A stretch of 64,000 nt of DNA, taken from Salinivirgaceae bacterium. GTDB taxonomy: Bacteria; Bacteroidota; Bacteroidia; Bacteroidales; SZUA-534. The number at the start of each line of letters is the position of its first letter. Position 1 is the first letter of the stretch. The position numbers were made by a program, and so were the translations under genes. This document shows, one piece after another, positions 51,419 to 59,901 of this stretch. Under the pieces are notes generated by a model. The model did not search any database. It was given only the letters and a program-made list of their open reading frames with translations, and was not told the DNA's origin. Location: NCBI GenBank assembly GCA_017527435.1, contig JAFXQB010000022.1:122808-186807 (forward strand), written 5' to 3'.

Positions 51419-51962
51419 AGCCTAAATGTTTTAATTGTTCGCGAATTGTCTGTCGCGCCGCGTAAAGATTGCTCTTCACCTGACGGGCGTTCAAGCCGGT
51501 TATCTTTTCAACTTCGTCCGACGACAGACCTTCCAATTGGCAGAGCGTGAACACCAAACGCTGCTTGGGACTCAAATCGGCCGCCATCAGCCTGACAATC
51601 GACACCCACTCGCGATTTTCGAGCGTGCGCTGACTGTCAGTTTCCGCCGCAAAGCGATGCAAAACCAACTCGTCGTCGGGCAGCGGCACAAGACGACGGC
51701 CACGTTTGATATGGTCGATGCAAAGGCGCGAAGCGATGGTATAGAGCCATGTGGCGAACGACCGGTGCACATCGAAGCCGCCAATCTTCTGCCACGCACG
51801 GATAAAGGTTTCCTGCACAACATCTTTGGCATCGTCTTCATCGGCCAACATCTTCAGAGCCAGCGAGAAAACCATCCGCTGATAGTTTTGCACCACACTG
51901 CGGAAGGCATCGCGGTCGCCGTTTTGGCACTGAATAATTATGTTGGTTTCTATTTGTGTCAT
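51411..51962 (-). CDS. ECF-family RNA polymerase sigma factor
   Basis: 183 residues with region 2 (VVQNYQRMVFSLALKMLADEDDAKDVVQETFIRAWQKI) and region 4 (LSPKQRLVFTLCQLEGLSSDEVEKITGLNARQVKSNL). There is no region 1 or 3, typical of ECF factors. It is the first gene of a three-gene overlapping operon with a membrane protein and a lipoprotein, so envelope stress control is likely. A TTTTTGACTTTTGAAC ... CGTATTA stretch upstream could be an ECF-type promoter, but I am not sure. Confidence 0.92.
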   Translation of the reverse strand: MTQIETNIIIQCQNGDRDAFRSVVQNYQRMVFSLALKMLADEDDAKDVVQETFIRAWQKIGGFDVHRSFATWLYTIASRLCIDHIKRGRRLVPLPDDELVLHRFAAETDSQRTLENREWVSIVRLMAADLSPKQRLVFTLCQLEGLSSDEVEKITGLNARQVKSNLYAARQTIREQLKHLGYE

Positions 51963-52089
51963 CGTTTTTTACGGATTCACAACTATAATACGACTGATAT
52001 GTTCAAAAGTCAAAAATCCCGCAACAGTTTTCTTTAAAGCAGATGACACGGGTTCCGGAATGCGAAGGAAATTTCGCCCGTTGCCTATT

Positions 52090-52314
52090 TTATACAATCT
52101 TAATGGTATTGCCCAGCACTTCAACCACATCGCCGTGGCGAAGTTTGGCGCGTTTGCGGCTCTCGGTCTGACCGTTGAGTTTGACAATACCGTCTTCGAC
52201 AAACTGATTGGCTTGCGCCCCGTTTTCGCTGATTCTCAACAATTTAATAAGTTTATTGAGTTCAATAAACGGCTCACCACCATCGGGCATCGGTTTTAGT
52301 TCAAATTCACGCAT
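52090..52314 (-). CDS. S4-domain RNA-binding protein (YbcJ-like)
   Basis: 74 residues, almost all one S4 domain: FIELNKLIKLLRISENGAQANQFVEDGIVKLNGQTESRKRAKLRHGDVV. Small S4 proteins of this type bind structured RNA, often on the ribosome. It stands alone; the DNA upstream is tandem repeats, so its promoter is not obvious. Confidence 0.85.
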   Translation of the reverse strand: MREFELKPMPDGGEPFIELNKLIKLLRISENGAQANQFVEDGIVKLNGQTESRKRAKLRHGDVVEVLGNTIKIV

Positions 52315-52319
52315 AATTG

Positions 52320-52427
52320 AAGGATTGAATAACTGAAGGATTGAAGGATTGAATAACTGAAGGATTGATGGATTGAATAACTGAAGGATTGATGGATTGA
52401 ATAACTGAAGGATTGATGGATTGAAAA
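52320..52427. repeat. 24-bp tandem repeat, four and a half copies
   Basis: Units begin at 52320, 52344, 52368, 52392 and 52416 (partial), each GGATTGAATAAC-TGAAGGATTG with one or two changes at the 5' end. It lies directly upstream of the S4 gene. The word GAAGGATTGAA also flanks the palindrome at 48903-48920. Confidence 0.9.
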
Positions 52428-52454
52428 AATGGAATTCGATTCACTAATTCACCA

Positions 52455-52472
52455 TCCCGATAGCTATCGGGA
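52455..52472. repeat. 18-bp perfect palindrome, copy 2
   Basis: TCCCGATAGCTATCGGGA, identical to 48903-48920, between the tandem repeat and the nitroreductase gene. Confidence 0.75.
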
Positions 52473-52505
52473 CACCGATTCACCAATAAAACAATTCACC
52501 ACAAA

Positions 52506-53015
52506 CTACATCCATTCCACAAATTCGGAAATGTCTTTGCGTTTCTTTTCGGGGATGTCGTCGGTGGCGGGGACGCCTAACGGCAACAGAACCACCGGTT
52601 TGCAGTCGGCGTCAAGGTTGAAATCCTTTGAGAGCATTGCAGCGTCGAAATTGCAAACCCAACAGGTGGCAAGCCCCATATCGGCGGCGGCTAAAGTGAT
52701 GTGGTCGGCAAGAATGGCAAGGTCGATGTCGGCGTGGTTCTTGCCGTCGGCACGGGTCCATGCCTTGCTGGTTTGTGCACAAAGCATCAGCACCACGGGC
52801 GCGGTTGCAAACCATTCGCGATTGTATGCCCGACGCACTTTGGCAAGACTTTCAGGCGTGTTGATCACAAACACTCGCCACGGTTGAGCGTTGGTTGCCG
52901 ATGGCGCAAAGTGCGCAGTTTCAAGCAGTTGCTCAATAATTGAGCGATCGATGGCTATCGGGCTGTAGTTGCGGCACGAATAGCGAATTTGAGCCAAATC
53001 TTTAAAGTTTGCCAT
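52506..53015 (-). CDS. nitroreductase-family flavoprotein
   Basis: 169 residues from ATG 53013-53015 (MANFKDLAQIRYSCRNYSP); the longer reading adds three residues. RYSCRNY is the FMN-binding start of the family, with APSATNAQPWR near residue 33 and GLATCWVCNF near 116. It should be an FMN-dependent NAD(P)H oxidoreductase acting on nitro or enone compounds. The physiological substrate is unknown. Confidence 0.9.
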   Translation of the reverse strand: MANFKDLAQIRYSCRNYSPIAIDRSIIEQLLETAHFAPSATNAQPWRVFVINTPESLAKVRRAYNREWFATAPVVLMLCAQTSKAWTRADGKNHADIDLAILADHITLAAADMGLATCWVCNFDAAMLSKDFNLDADCKPVVLLPLGVPATDDIPEKKRKDISEFVEWM

Positions 53016-53090
53016 AATAAACACTAACTAAAAACATAAACGCAAACACAAACGCAAAACACGAATACTAACGCATAAACAATCAGCCAT

Positions 53091-53318
53091 CTAATAAAAC
53101 CGATGCTCAAGCCGGTCGAGTTCTTCCTTGTCGAAAAGTGTCGGATGGTTGCGGTCGATATCGGCAAAGACCTTGGTGATTATCGCTTCACGCACCACTT
53201 TAGCGCGGTTTTCAACCTTGTAACGCTTGCAGTAACGGTCGAAAGCAGCAGCTTCATAATCGTTGAACATAATTGTCAGCTTGTGCGTACGCTTCAATTT
53301 GGGGTCCTGTTTTTGCAT
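53091..53318 (-). CDS. small basic protein of unknown function (possible ribbon-helix-helix)
   Basis: 75 residues from the inner ATG (MQKQDPKLKRTHKLTIMFND); a start 33 bp upstream is possible. KRTHKLTIMFNDYEAAAFDRYCKRYKVENRAKVVREAII has the strand-helix-helix spacing of ribbon-helix-helix DNA-binding proteins, but I cannot assign a family. It lies between the nitroreductase and HAD genes with no overlap. No toxin partner is visible. Confidence 0.6.
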   Translation of the reverse strand: MQKQDPKLKRTHKLTIMFNDYEAAAFDRYCKRYKVENRAKVVREAIITKVFADIDRNHPTLFDKEELDRLEHRFY

Positions 53319-53405
53319 CTTCCTGCGTTTTATGACAAAGGTAACCGCCACAAGCAGGCTTTAGGTTGCCACACCGTCTTTTTAATCAACTTAATTATCA
53401 ACAAT

Positions 53406-54077
53406 TCAGCGCAGGATGTCGGTGTCGAGCCCGACAAAACCGTCGCGCATGGCAAAAACTCGGCCTATCTGCGCCACTTTTTCCGCGTCGAGCGACCGTT
53501 CAACGGTTACAATGCGCCCGATTCCAGCTGCCACTGCCGAGCGGATTCCCGCGTATGAATCTTCAAAAACCAGGCAGTCGGCGGTTTTTACGCCAATTTT
53601 ATCAGCAGCTTTCAGGAAAATGTCGGGCGACGGCTTGCCCGGATAGGTGCCATCGTCGTAGATGACCTTTTCAAAATCGAACCACTTTTCGAGATGCAGA
53701 TGGCTGAAATAGAACTGAACATTAGGAAGATACGAACCTGTGGCGATTGTAAACGGAATGCCTGTGGGCTTGAGCTGATTAAGAAAATTCTCAACACCGG
53801 GCGCAAGCGAGTGCAGACCATCGGGCGCCGAGCATCGGGTGCGATAGAGCAGTTCCTTCTCTTCGGTTATGCTCTCAAGTTCATCGGCAGAAGGCTGACG
53901 GCCAAGCAGATATGTGATTATCTGCAGATTGGTACGCCCTTGCAGATTGGCATAAAACTCTTCGATGCCGAGCGGCTCGGTGCGTAGTTTTTTGGCCATA
54001 TCAATCCACGCCTGCTCATGCAGCGGCGAATCGAGAAACATTGTCCCGTTGAAATCGAAAATTACACCTTTTACCAT
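53406..54077 (-). CDS. HAD-superfamily phosphatase/phosphoglucomutase-like protein
   Basis: 223 residues. Motif 1 is FDFNGT (Asp8-Phe-Asn10), so the usual second Asp (general acid) is Asn. Motif 2 is ATGS, motif 3 KPSPDIF, and motif 4 VFEDSYAGI. The cap domain is of the beta-phosphoglucomutase type. It starts directly at the end of the S1 protease gene on the same strand, probably in one operon by chance of packing. The substrate is unknown. Confidence 0.88.
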   Translation of the reverse strand: MVKGVIFDFNGTMFLDSPLHEQAWIDMAKKLRTEPLGIEEFYANLQGRTNLQIITYLLGRQPSADELESITEEKELLYRTRCSAPDGLHSLAPGVENFLNQLKPTGIPFTIATGSYLPNVQFYFSHLHLEKWFDFEKVIYDDGTYPGKPSPDIFLKAADKIGVKTADCLVFEDSYAGIRSAVAAGIGRIVTVERSLDAEKVAQIGRVFAMRDGFVGLDTDILR

Positions 54078-55637
54078 TTACTCTTTAATTATCAATCTTT
54101 TGGCGGCATTGCCACTGGCAAATTCCACGTTGCAAACATACACGCCCGCGGGCAAACGGCCAACATTGAGCACAACGTTTTTTTGACAGCCGAAACGCTC
54201 GCTCATAACCGCACGGCCTTCCAAATCGGCCAAACTGACAGCAGTAATAGGCTCGTTTTCAGCCGTCAAGCGGATTTCGGTCGTAGCCGGATTGGGATAA
54301 ACCGAAACTTGCGCGGCAACCGTTTTTAAACCGATGGCAGAAGTGCGGCCGGCATTCCCATCGATGGCGGTGATTGGCAGACCATCAGGATTGAGCCAAT
54401 GTGCAAGTTGTAATGAATCAAACTGATAACGGTCATAGCAGACTGACAGCATCTGAAAGTAATCGTTCATCGGATAATCGCAGTCGGAATCGCCGCCAGC
54501 CAGCAACCCCACTACCCTATGATTGGCATCGAAAAGCGGCGCGCCAGACGAGCCCTGCTCGGTTGCACCTTCGTCCCACTCTGCCACATTGAAGAATGTG
54601 TTGCCATCGAAATTGCGGTACGAAGTCACCGACAGCGAATCGCTATCGACGGCTATAGCCACAGTGCCGCCTTCGGGATGATGAAGGCACACCCCGCCCC
54701 GGGGCACTGCGCCGCTGACATCCCAACCGGCATAATAAACATTGTAATAGTCAGGTATTGAACCATTTAGCCGAACAAGAGAAAAATCGAGAAACCCTTC
54801 GTCGTTATCTTTGGCAGCGACGAGAGTTGAGCCCGCAACGCTTTGTTTTTCAGGAATATCATAATCATCGTAGTTAAAAAAGAAAATGCTCGACTGCGCC
54901 TGTTTTTCTGAATAGATGCAATGGCGGGCGGTGAGCACATACGGCTCGAACGAACGGTCGGCAGTGGCGAGCAAAGTGCCTGTGCATAAGGTAGTTCCGC
55001 CAATCAAAATACGGCATACGGCCCGCCTTTCATTGCCCCATTCGCTCTTCTGCTCGTCAGTCAATCCAACCTGACACGCGCCAGGCGTTGGCTCATCGGC
55101 GAAAGCGCCCTTGAAATCGTGCGCCACCTGTACGATATTGAAAAATCCCTGAAAATCAGCATTTACAGGCTCATTATACTCTACAACTACCACATCGCCA
55201 CTAACAGGCGGTGTTGGCAGCAATGGGGCGTTGTTTTCAGCGGTGTAAGCGCCCAAAACTTCGGTAGTATCAGCGCCGTAAAGAAAAAGTTGCGCCCCTT
55301 CAGGAATGAAAAAATCGGCAAACAAAACATTGAGAGAGAAAGCGTTAGGCGAGCTAACGACAAGCCGCCACACATTGGTGTCGCCAATGGTTTCCCACTG
55401 TCCGCTATTGCATGGATTATAGTCGGTGGAAATGGGTGCGGCAAAAGCGTCGGCGCTGCCAGCCAAACCGCAGAATCCGCTCTGCGCCAGCTGCTGACGC
55501 GACGGCAACAGGCAAACATCGTGCAGGCGCGGCATCGCCTTGCGAACCGACAGCGGCCTTCCGCCACACGACGGCTGCGCCGACAGGCCAAGAGCCATCG
55601 CGACTAACAGGAACAGTATGACGGACAAACGCTTCAT
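54078..55637 (-). CDS. trypsin-like (S1) serine protease with T9SS sorting domain
   Basis: 519 residues from ATG 55635-55637 (MKRLSVILFLLVAMALG, signal peptide to LSAQ). Residues about 80-165 are a beta-sandwich (FADFFIPEGAQLFLYG). The protease domain has His in LTARHC, Asp in LDFSLVRL and Ser in EQGSSGAPLF, which is the lysyl-endopeptidase-like S1 pattern, with several Cys likely disulfide-bonded. The C-terminus from VYPNPA is a T9SS type A domain ending KRLIIKE. The promoter is almost leaderless (TATCTTTG 55645-55652). Confidence 0.9.
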   Translation of the reverse strand: MKRLSVILFLLVAMALGLSAQPSCGGRPLSVRKAMPRLHDVCLLPSRQQLAQSGFCGLAGSADAFAAPISTDYNPCNSGQWETIGDTNVWRLVVSSPNAFSLNVLFADFFIPEGAQLFLYGADTTEVLGAYTAENNAPLLPTPPVSGDVVVVEYNEPVNADFQGFFNIVQVAHDFKGAFADEPTPGACQVGLTDEQKSEWGNERRAVCRILIGGTTLCTGTLLATADRSFEPYVLTARHCIYSEKQAQSSIFFFNYDDYDIPEKQSVAGSTLVAAKDNDEGFLDFSLVRLNGSIPDYYNVYYAGWDVSGAVPRGGVCLHHPEGGTVAIAVDSDSLSVTSYRNFDGNTFFNVAEWDEGATEQGSSGAPLFDANHRVVGLLAGGDSDCDYPMNDYFQMLSVCYDRYQFDSLQLAHWLNPDGLPITAIDGNAGRTSAIGLKTVAAQVSVYPNPATTEIRLTAENEPITAVSLADLEGRAVMSERFGCQKNVVLNVGRLPAGVYVCNVEFASGNAAKRLIIKE

Positions 55638-55644
55638 GCAACGG

Positions 55645-55676
55645 CAAAGATAACCTTTTGGCGAGTTCTGTAGCAA
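55645..55676 (-). promoter_or_regulatory. promoter of the S1 protease gene
   Basis: Minus-strand TTG (55674-55676), 21 bp, TATCTTTG (55645-55652). The ATG lies only 7 bp past the -7 box, so the mRNA would be leaderless or nearly so. Confidence 0.6.
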
Positions 55677-55766
55677 CCGCCCGGCACCACTTTTTCAGAC
55701 TTCGGAACCCGCTCAAAATGGCGACAAAAAAAACTGCGCAAATCCCACTCATGACAGGTAAAATGA

Positions 55767-55774
55767 TAAATTTG
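55767..55774 (+). promoter_or_regulatory. -7 element of the M16 operon
   Basis: TAAATTTG matches TAnnTTTG and lies 19 bp before ATG 55794. No clear -33 TTG. Confidence 0.45.
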
Positions 55775-55793
55775 CCGCTCAAAAGACATTAAA

Positions 55794-57044
55794 ATGATAC
55801 TCTTTGACAGATTTGAACTCGAAAACGGATTGCAAGTAATTGTGCATCAAGACAAAACCACCCCGATTGTGGCGGTCAATCTGCTGTACAAAGTGGGTGC
55901 GCGCAATGAGACCCCCGAACGCACCGGATTCGCGCATCTGTTTGAGCATCTGATGTTTGACGGATCGAAAAATATCAGCGACTTCGACCAACAACTGCAA
56001 CTTGCCGGCGGCGAGTGCAACGCATTCACCAACAACGACTACACAAACTACTATCTGACACTGCCAAAGCAGAATATTGAGACGGCCTTTTGGCTCGAGT
56101 CGGACCGTATGTTGGAACTCGGTATCACCAAAGAGAAACTCGAAATCCAGAAGGGTGTTGTGATTGAAGAGTACAACCAGCGCTACCTGAACAAGCCATA
56201 CGGCGATTGGATGCTGATTATGAGATATTTGGCATACAAAAAGCACCCTTACATGTGGCCAACCATCGGCAAGGACACGTTAGAAATTAAATACGCCAGT
56301 CTTGACGAAGTGAACAGTTTCTTCTACAACTACTACGCGCCCAACAACGCCATTCTTGTGGTGGCCGGCGATGTTGAGACAAAGCAAATCAGGCAGTTGA
56401 CCGAGAAATGGTTCGGTCCGATTCCGCGGCGCGACACCCGCATCGCCCCGCTGCCAACCGAGCCCGAGCAAAAAATTCCACAGTTTCTGCTGCTAAAGCG
56501 CCACGAGCCGCTAAACGCCATCTACAAAGGCTTCCACATGGACGGGCGCTTGGGTTCGCGCTATCACGCTGCCGATTTGATTTCGGACATTTTGTCGGGC
56601 GGCGAATCATCGCGACTGACGCAACATCTTGTAAAAGAGCAAAAAATATTCACCAACGTGAACGCCTACATCACCGGCGAAATCGACCCGGGACTGTTTA
56701 TTGTTGAAGGAAAGTTGAGCGACGGCGTGACATTCGCGCAAGCCGAAGAGTGCATCAGCAACGAACTGAAATCGATTTGGAACAGCCCCATTTCGGAAAC
56801 CGAACTGACCAAAGTAAAGAACAACATCGAAGTAAAGAAAACAATATCAGAAGTCAACGTGCTCAACAAAGCCATGAACTTGGCCTACTTTGAGATGCTC
56901 GGCGACGCCAACTTGATTAACACTGATGTAGATAATTATCAGCGAATTACGGCCAGCGACATCAGCCAGACCGCAATGCAGCTGTTCCGTCGGGAAAACT
57001 GCACAACCATTCATTACAAATCGGCTCAAAAAAGCAAGCAATGA
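55794..57044 (+). CDS. M16 zinc peptidase, catalytic subunit
   Basis: 416 residues. The inverted zinc motif HLFEH (His48, Glu51, His52) and the downstream Glu-rich helix IEEYNQRYLNKP are those of active M16B peptidases. It has no signal peptide. It overlaps the second M16 gene by 4 bp (ATGA at 57041), so the two proteins are made together and probably form the usual heterodimer, with this one catalytic. Confidence 0.93.
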   Translation: MILFDRFELENGLQVIVHQDKTTPIVAVNLLYKVGARNETPERTGFAHLFEHLMFDGSKNISDFDQQLQLAGGECNAFTNNDYTNYYLTLPKQNIETAFWLESDRMLELGITKEKLEIQKGVVIEEYNQRYLNKPYGDWMLIMRYLAYKKHPYMWPTIGKDTLEIKYASLDEVNSFFYNYYAPNNAILVVAGDVETKQIRQLTEKWFGPIPRRDTRIAPLPTEPEQKIPQFLLLKRHEPLNAIYKGFHMDGRLGSRYHAADLISDILSGGESSRLTQHLVKEQKIFTNVNAYITGEIDPGLFIVEGKLSDGVTFAQAEECISNELKSIWNSPISETELTKVKNNIEVKKTISEVNVLNKAMNLAYFEMLGDANLINTDVDNYQRITASDISQTAMQLFRRENCTTIHYKSAQKSKQ

Positions 57045-58321
57045 ACAACGAGCTAAACAGACAGAAAGCACCTGTTTATCACCAAATTACAAAGATTGAC
57101 ATACCAACCGTGAAAAGCGGACGGCTTGCCAACCAAATGCCGTACCATATTCTGAACGGCGGTTCGCAAGAACTTGTGTATCTTGAACTTAAATTCAATG
57201 CCGGACACACATACGCCGAAGTGCTAGTATCGACGTTCACTACCGCGATGCTTGTGGGCGGGACCAAGCACCACAATGCCAAGCAGATAGCCGACGCATT
57301 TGAATTTTACGGCGCCGAAGTGCGAGCCGACAGCAACTCTGACCACGCCATGCTCTCGCTGTTCTGCATGAACAAATATCTTGACAAGTTGCTGCCGCTT
57401 TTCTGCGAGCTCATTGAAGAGAGCGTTTTCCCCGAATCGGAATTGCAGATAATGATTGCTGACCGCAAGCACAAATACGTTGTAAATCACACAAAAACAT
57501 CGGTTTTGGCCAGCGATGCCATGTACAAGATGGTTTTTGGACCGCACACTTATGGACGCCGCGCCAAACTCACAGATTACGACAATGTTAACAGCGACAC
57601 TCTACGCCAATTCTACGCAAAGCACTTTTGCGCCGCCAACGGCAAACTGCTGATTGCCGGCTATGTTACCGAAAACGTGCTGCGGTCAATCGACGCCACC
57701 ATCGGACAACTGACCACCGGCCAGCCCGTTGCCCCCCACACGATGCCCATTGAGCCCGTTTCAGGCGATAAAACGCAGATTATCAAGATGACTGATGCCG
57801 TGCAATCGAGCTTGAGAATGGGACTTGCAACAATCAGAATGGACCACCCCGACTACCACAAGCTGCACATGCTGACAATGGTGCTTGGCGGCTATTTCGG
57901 CTCGCGCCTGATGACCAACATCCGTAAAGAGAAAGGCTACACCTACGGCATCTACTCGATTCTGTTTCCGCAAATCCAAAGCGGACTGCTGCGCGTTATG
58001 GGCGACATCAAGTCGGGCTACTCGCCACAAGTGGCCGATGAAGTGCGCAAAGAAATGCAAAAACTTAAAGACCAACCGATTAGCAACGCCGAAATGGCAC
58101 TCGTACGCAACTATATGATGGGCGAAATGCTTCAGATGTTCGACGGGCCGTTCACAAGTTGCGATGCCGTGGCAAAAGCCATCGACATGGGTGTGGGAAT
58201 ACAATATTTTGAAGATGAGCAAAATAGCATTCTGAACACAACACCTGTAGAATTGCAGGAAATTGCAAACAAATACTTCGATTTGGATCATTTGGCAACC
58301 GCCATTGCCGGAAACGAATAA
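57041..58321 (+). CDS. M16-family peptidase-like subunit lacking the zinc motif
   Basis: 426 residues, the same fold as the preceding gene (YGIYSILFPQIQSGLLRVMG, EKGYTYG with the R/Y substrate-binding segment). The HxxEH site is missing: the corresponding region reads TFTTAMLVGGTKHHNAK. It is the non-catalytic partner seen in other M16B pairs. No signal peptide. Translationally coupled to the catalytic gene. Confidence 0.93.
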   Translation: MNNELNRQKAPVYHQITKIDIPTVKSGRLANQMPYHILNGGSQELVYLELKFNAGHTYAEVLVSTFTTAMLVGGTKHHNAKQIADAFEFYGAEVRADSNSDHAMLSLFCMNKYLDKLLPLFCELIEESVFPESELQIMIADRKHKYVVNHTKTSVLASDAMYKMVFGPHTYGRRAKLTDYDNVNSDTLRQFYAKHFCAANGKLLIAGYVTENVLRSIDATIGQLTTGQPVAPHTMPIEPVSGDKTQIIKMTDAVQSSLRMGLATIRMDHPDYHKLHMLTMVLGGYFGSRLMTNIRKEKGYTYGIYSILFPQIQSGLLRVMGDIKSGYSPQVADEVRKEMQKLKDQPISNAEMALVRNYMMGEMLQMFDGPFTSCDAVAKAIDMGVGIQYFEDEQNSILNTTPVELQEIANKYFDLDHLATAIAGNE

Positions 58322-58324
58322 GCT

Positions 58325-58759
58325 ATGTTCTACGAAAGCAGCGACCTGATTATCAGACCATACCGCACGGGCGACGAGCCATCGTTGGCGTTCTACTCGA
58401 ACAACCGGCTGATTGCCGCCCAAATGCAGAGTTGGTTTCCATCGCCGTTCACCTACGACGACGCGCTTGTGTGGGTTGCCGATAACCTGCATGGCAACAG
58501 CAACTTCCCCATCATCTACTATGGCGATGTGATTGGCAACGTTGGCCTGCGCAACATCAGCGGCGACTCGGCTGAAATCGTTGTTTGGCTTGGCCCCGAT
58601 TTTTGGAACAAAGGCATTGGAACCCGCGCTTGCCAATGGATGGCGGATTTTGCAAATTCAGAACTGAAAATCAGCAAATTATCAGCAGCGATAAAAAGCG
58701 GGAATGTGGCGGCGGAACGGATTGCTGAAAGGGTGAAAATAACTCGCAACGAATTCTAA
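58325..58759 (+). CDS. GNAT-family acetyltransferase
   Basis: 144 residues, a short RimJ/RimL-like GNAT domain with WLGPDFWNKGIGTRACQWMADFAN as the acetyl-CoA-binding segment. It starts 3 bp after the second M16 gene, so it belongs to the same operon. The substrate (protein N-terminus or small molecule) is unknown. Confidence 0.88.
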   Translation: MFYESSDLIIRPYRTGDEPSLAFYSNNRLIAAQMQSWFPSPFTYDDALVWVADNLHGNSNFPIIYYGDVIGNVGLRNISGDSAEIVVWLGPDFWNKGIGTRACQWMADFANSELKISKLSAAIKSGNVAAERIAERVKITRNEF

Positions 58760-58779
58760 CTAACTAAAAAAACAGCAAT

Positions 58780-59886
58780 ATGACAAAGACAACTTTCGCG
58801 GTAATTGCAGCAACCGCTATGCTGTTCGCAGCATGCACAAAAGCACCAACAACCAACTTCAGTTTTGAATCATCTGACTTGTTTTTCGAAATTGCTGACA
58901 GTCTGTCGCAAAATCAAAAAGTTGCGGAAGAGACGTGGGCAAGGCTTTTCGATACGAAAGGCTATAAAACACTATGTGATGACGATGAAATGAACGATGT
59001 CCGCCGGGCTGCGGAATTGGTGTTTGCCCCAAACAAAAAAGCCGAACTTGACAGCATACTGAATGCGCCATACGATTCCGATGATGATGTTGATTTGAAG
59101 ATGAAAATACTTGTCAGGAATTATGTCAACCTGCAGAGTCATTTTGATGACGCAAAGAAATTCCGCACATCGTACGATTTCGGGAAAGTAAAAACTGCCG
59201 CCACAAAAATCGTCCACGATTTTTTGCCTTCGCCCGTTGACTCTCTACTCACCTTCCCGAACATCGAATTCTTCTGCTACGCCCGCGATGCTAGCAATTG
59301 CGGCAGTTGCATCATATTCGACTTTAATTACTTTTACTTATACCCACAAGGTTGCATCGAATCAATGGCTCACGAAATGTTTCACAACTACAGATACAAT
59401 TTCACGAACGACGACATCATCTTCAGTGAACCGTTGCTTGTTGTTCTCGACGGTCTGCAAGACGAAGGCATTGCCGACCTTATAAACAAAAAGGGTTCGG
59501 AAAGTACTGCAAGAAATCTGACTGAATTGGAATATCCCGAATTATACGAGCAAAAGTACCTTAAAGCATTGAACAACAGTTCGGAACTGCTTGCCGAGCT
59601 TGAGAGTCTGACATTCCAAAATCTTGACGGTGAATTATCTGATGACGATTACAAAAAGCAGATTTACAATTTGTTCCCGTTCCACGGGCATCCTGTAGGA
59701 TACAAAATCACACAACTATTCATCAAACACGGTTTGAGAGACCAAATGATGGAAACGTTTGACAACCCTGTGGAATTCATCAAGTTATACAACTCGATTG
59801 CCGAAAGCGAAGGAATGTACGTATTCAGCGACCGCTTTGTAAGTCACATAGAGCAACTTTTTACAAAGCCGCAACCGACAGAGTAA
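58780..59886 (+). CDS. lipoprotein with HExxH zinc-protease motif (DUF5700-like)
   Basis: 368 residues with lipobox Cys19 (FAACT). The motif AHEMFHNYRYN gives His198-Glu199-x2-His202; a likely third ligand is Glu229 in LQDEGIADL, the gluzincin arrangement. The rest is helical. It resembles the DUF5700 putative zinc-dependent protease group. It lies 20 bp after the GNAT gene and is probably the last gene of the M16 operon, so three proteases or peptidase subunits share one transcript. Confidence 0.75.
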   Translation: MTKTTFAVIAATAMLFAACTKAPTTNFSFESSDLFFEIADSLSQNQKVAEETWARLFDTKGYKTLCDDDEMNDVRRAAELVFAPNKKAELDSILNAPYDSDDDVDLKMKILVRNYVNLQSHFDDAKKFRTSYDFGKVKTAATKIVHDFLPSPVDSLLTFPNIEFFCYARDASNCGSCIIFDFNYFYLYPQGCIESMAHEMFHNYRYNFTNDDIIFSEPLLVVLDGLQDEGIADLINKKGSESTARNLTELEYPELYEQKYLKALNNSSELLAELESLTFQNLDGELSDDDYKKQIYNLFPFHGHPVGYKITQLFIKHGLRDQMMETFDNPVEFIKLYNSIAESEGMYVFSDRFVSHIEQLFTKPQPTE

Positions 59887-59901
59887 CAAACTCTTGTTAT
59901 G

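Noticed and set aside
52320..52427. Possible CRISPR or iteron origin
   Set aside because: Units of 24 bp abut with no spacers, and no replication gene or DnaA boxes are seen.
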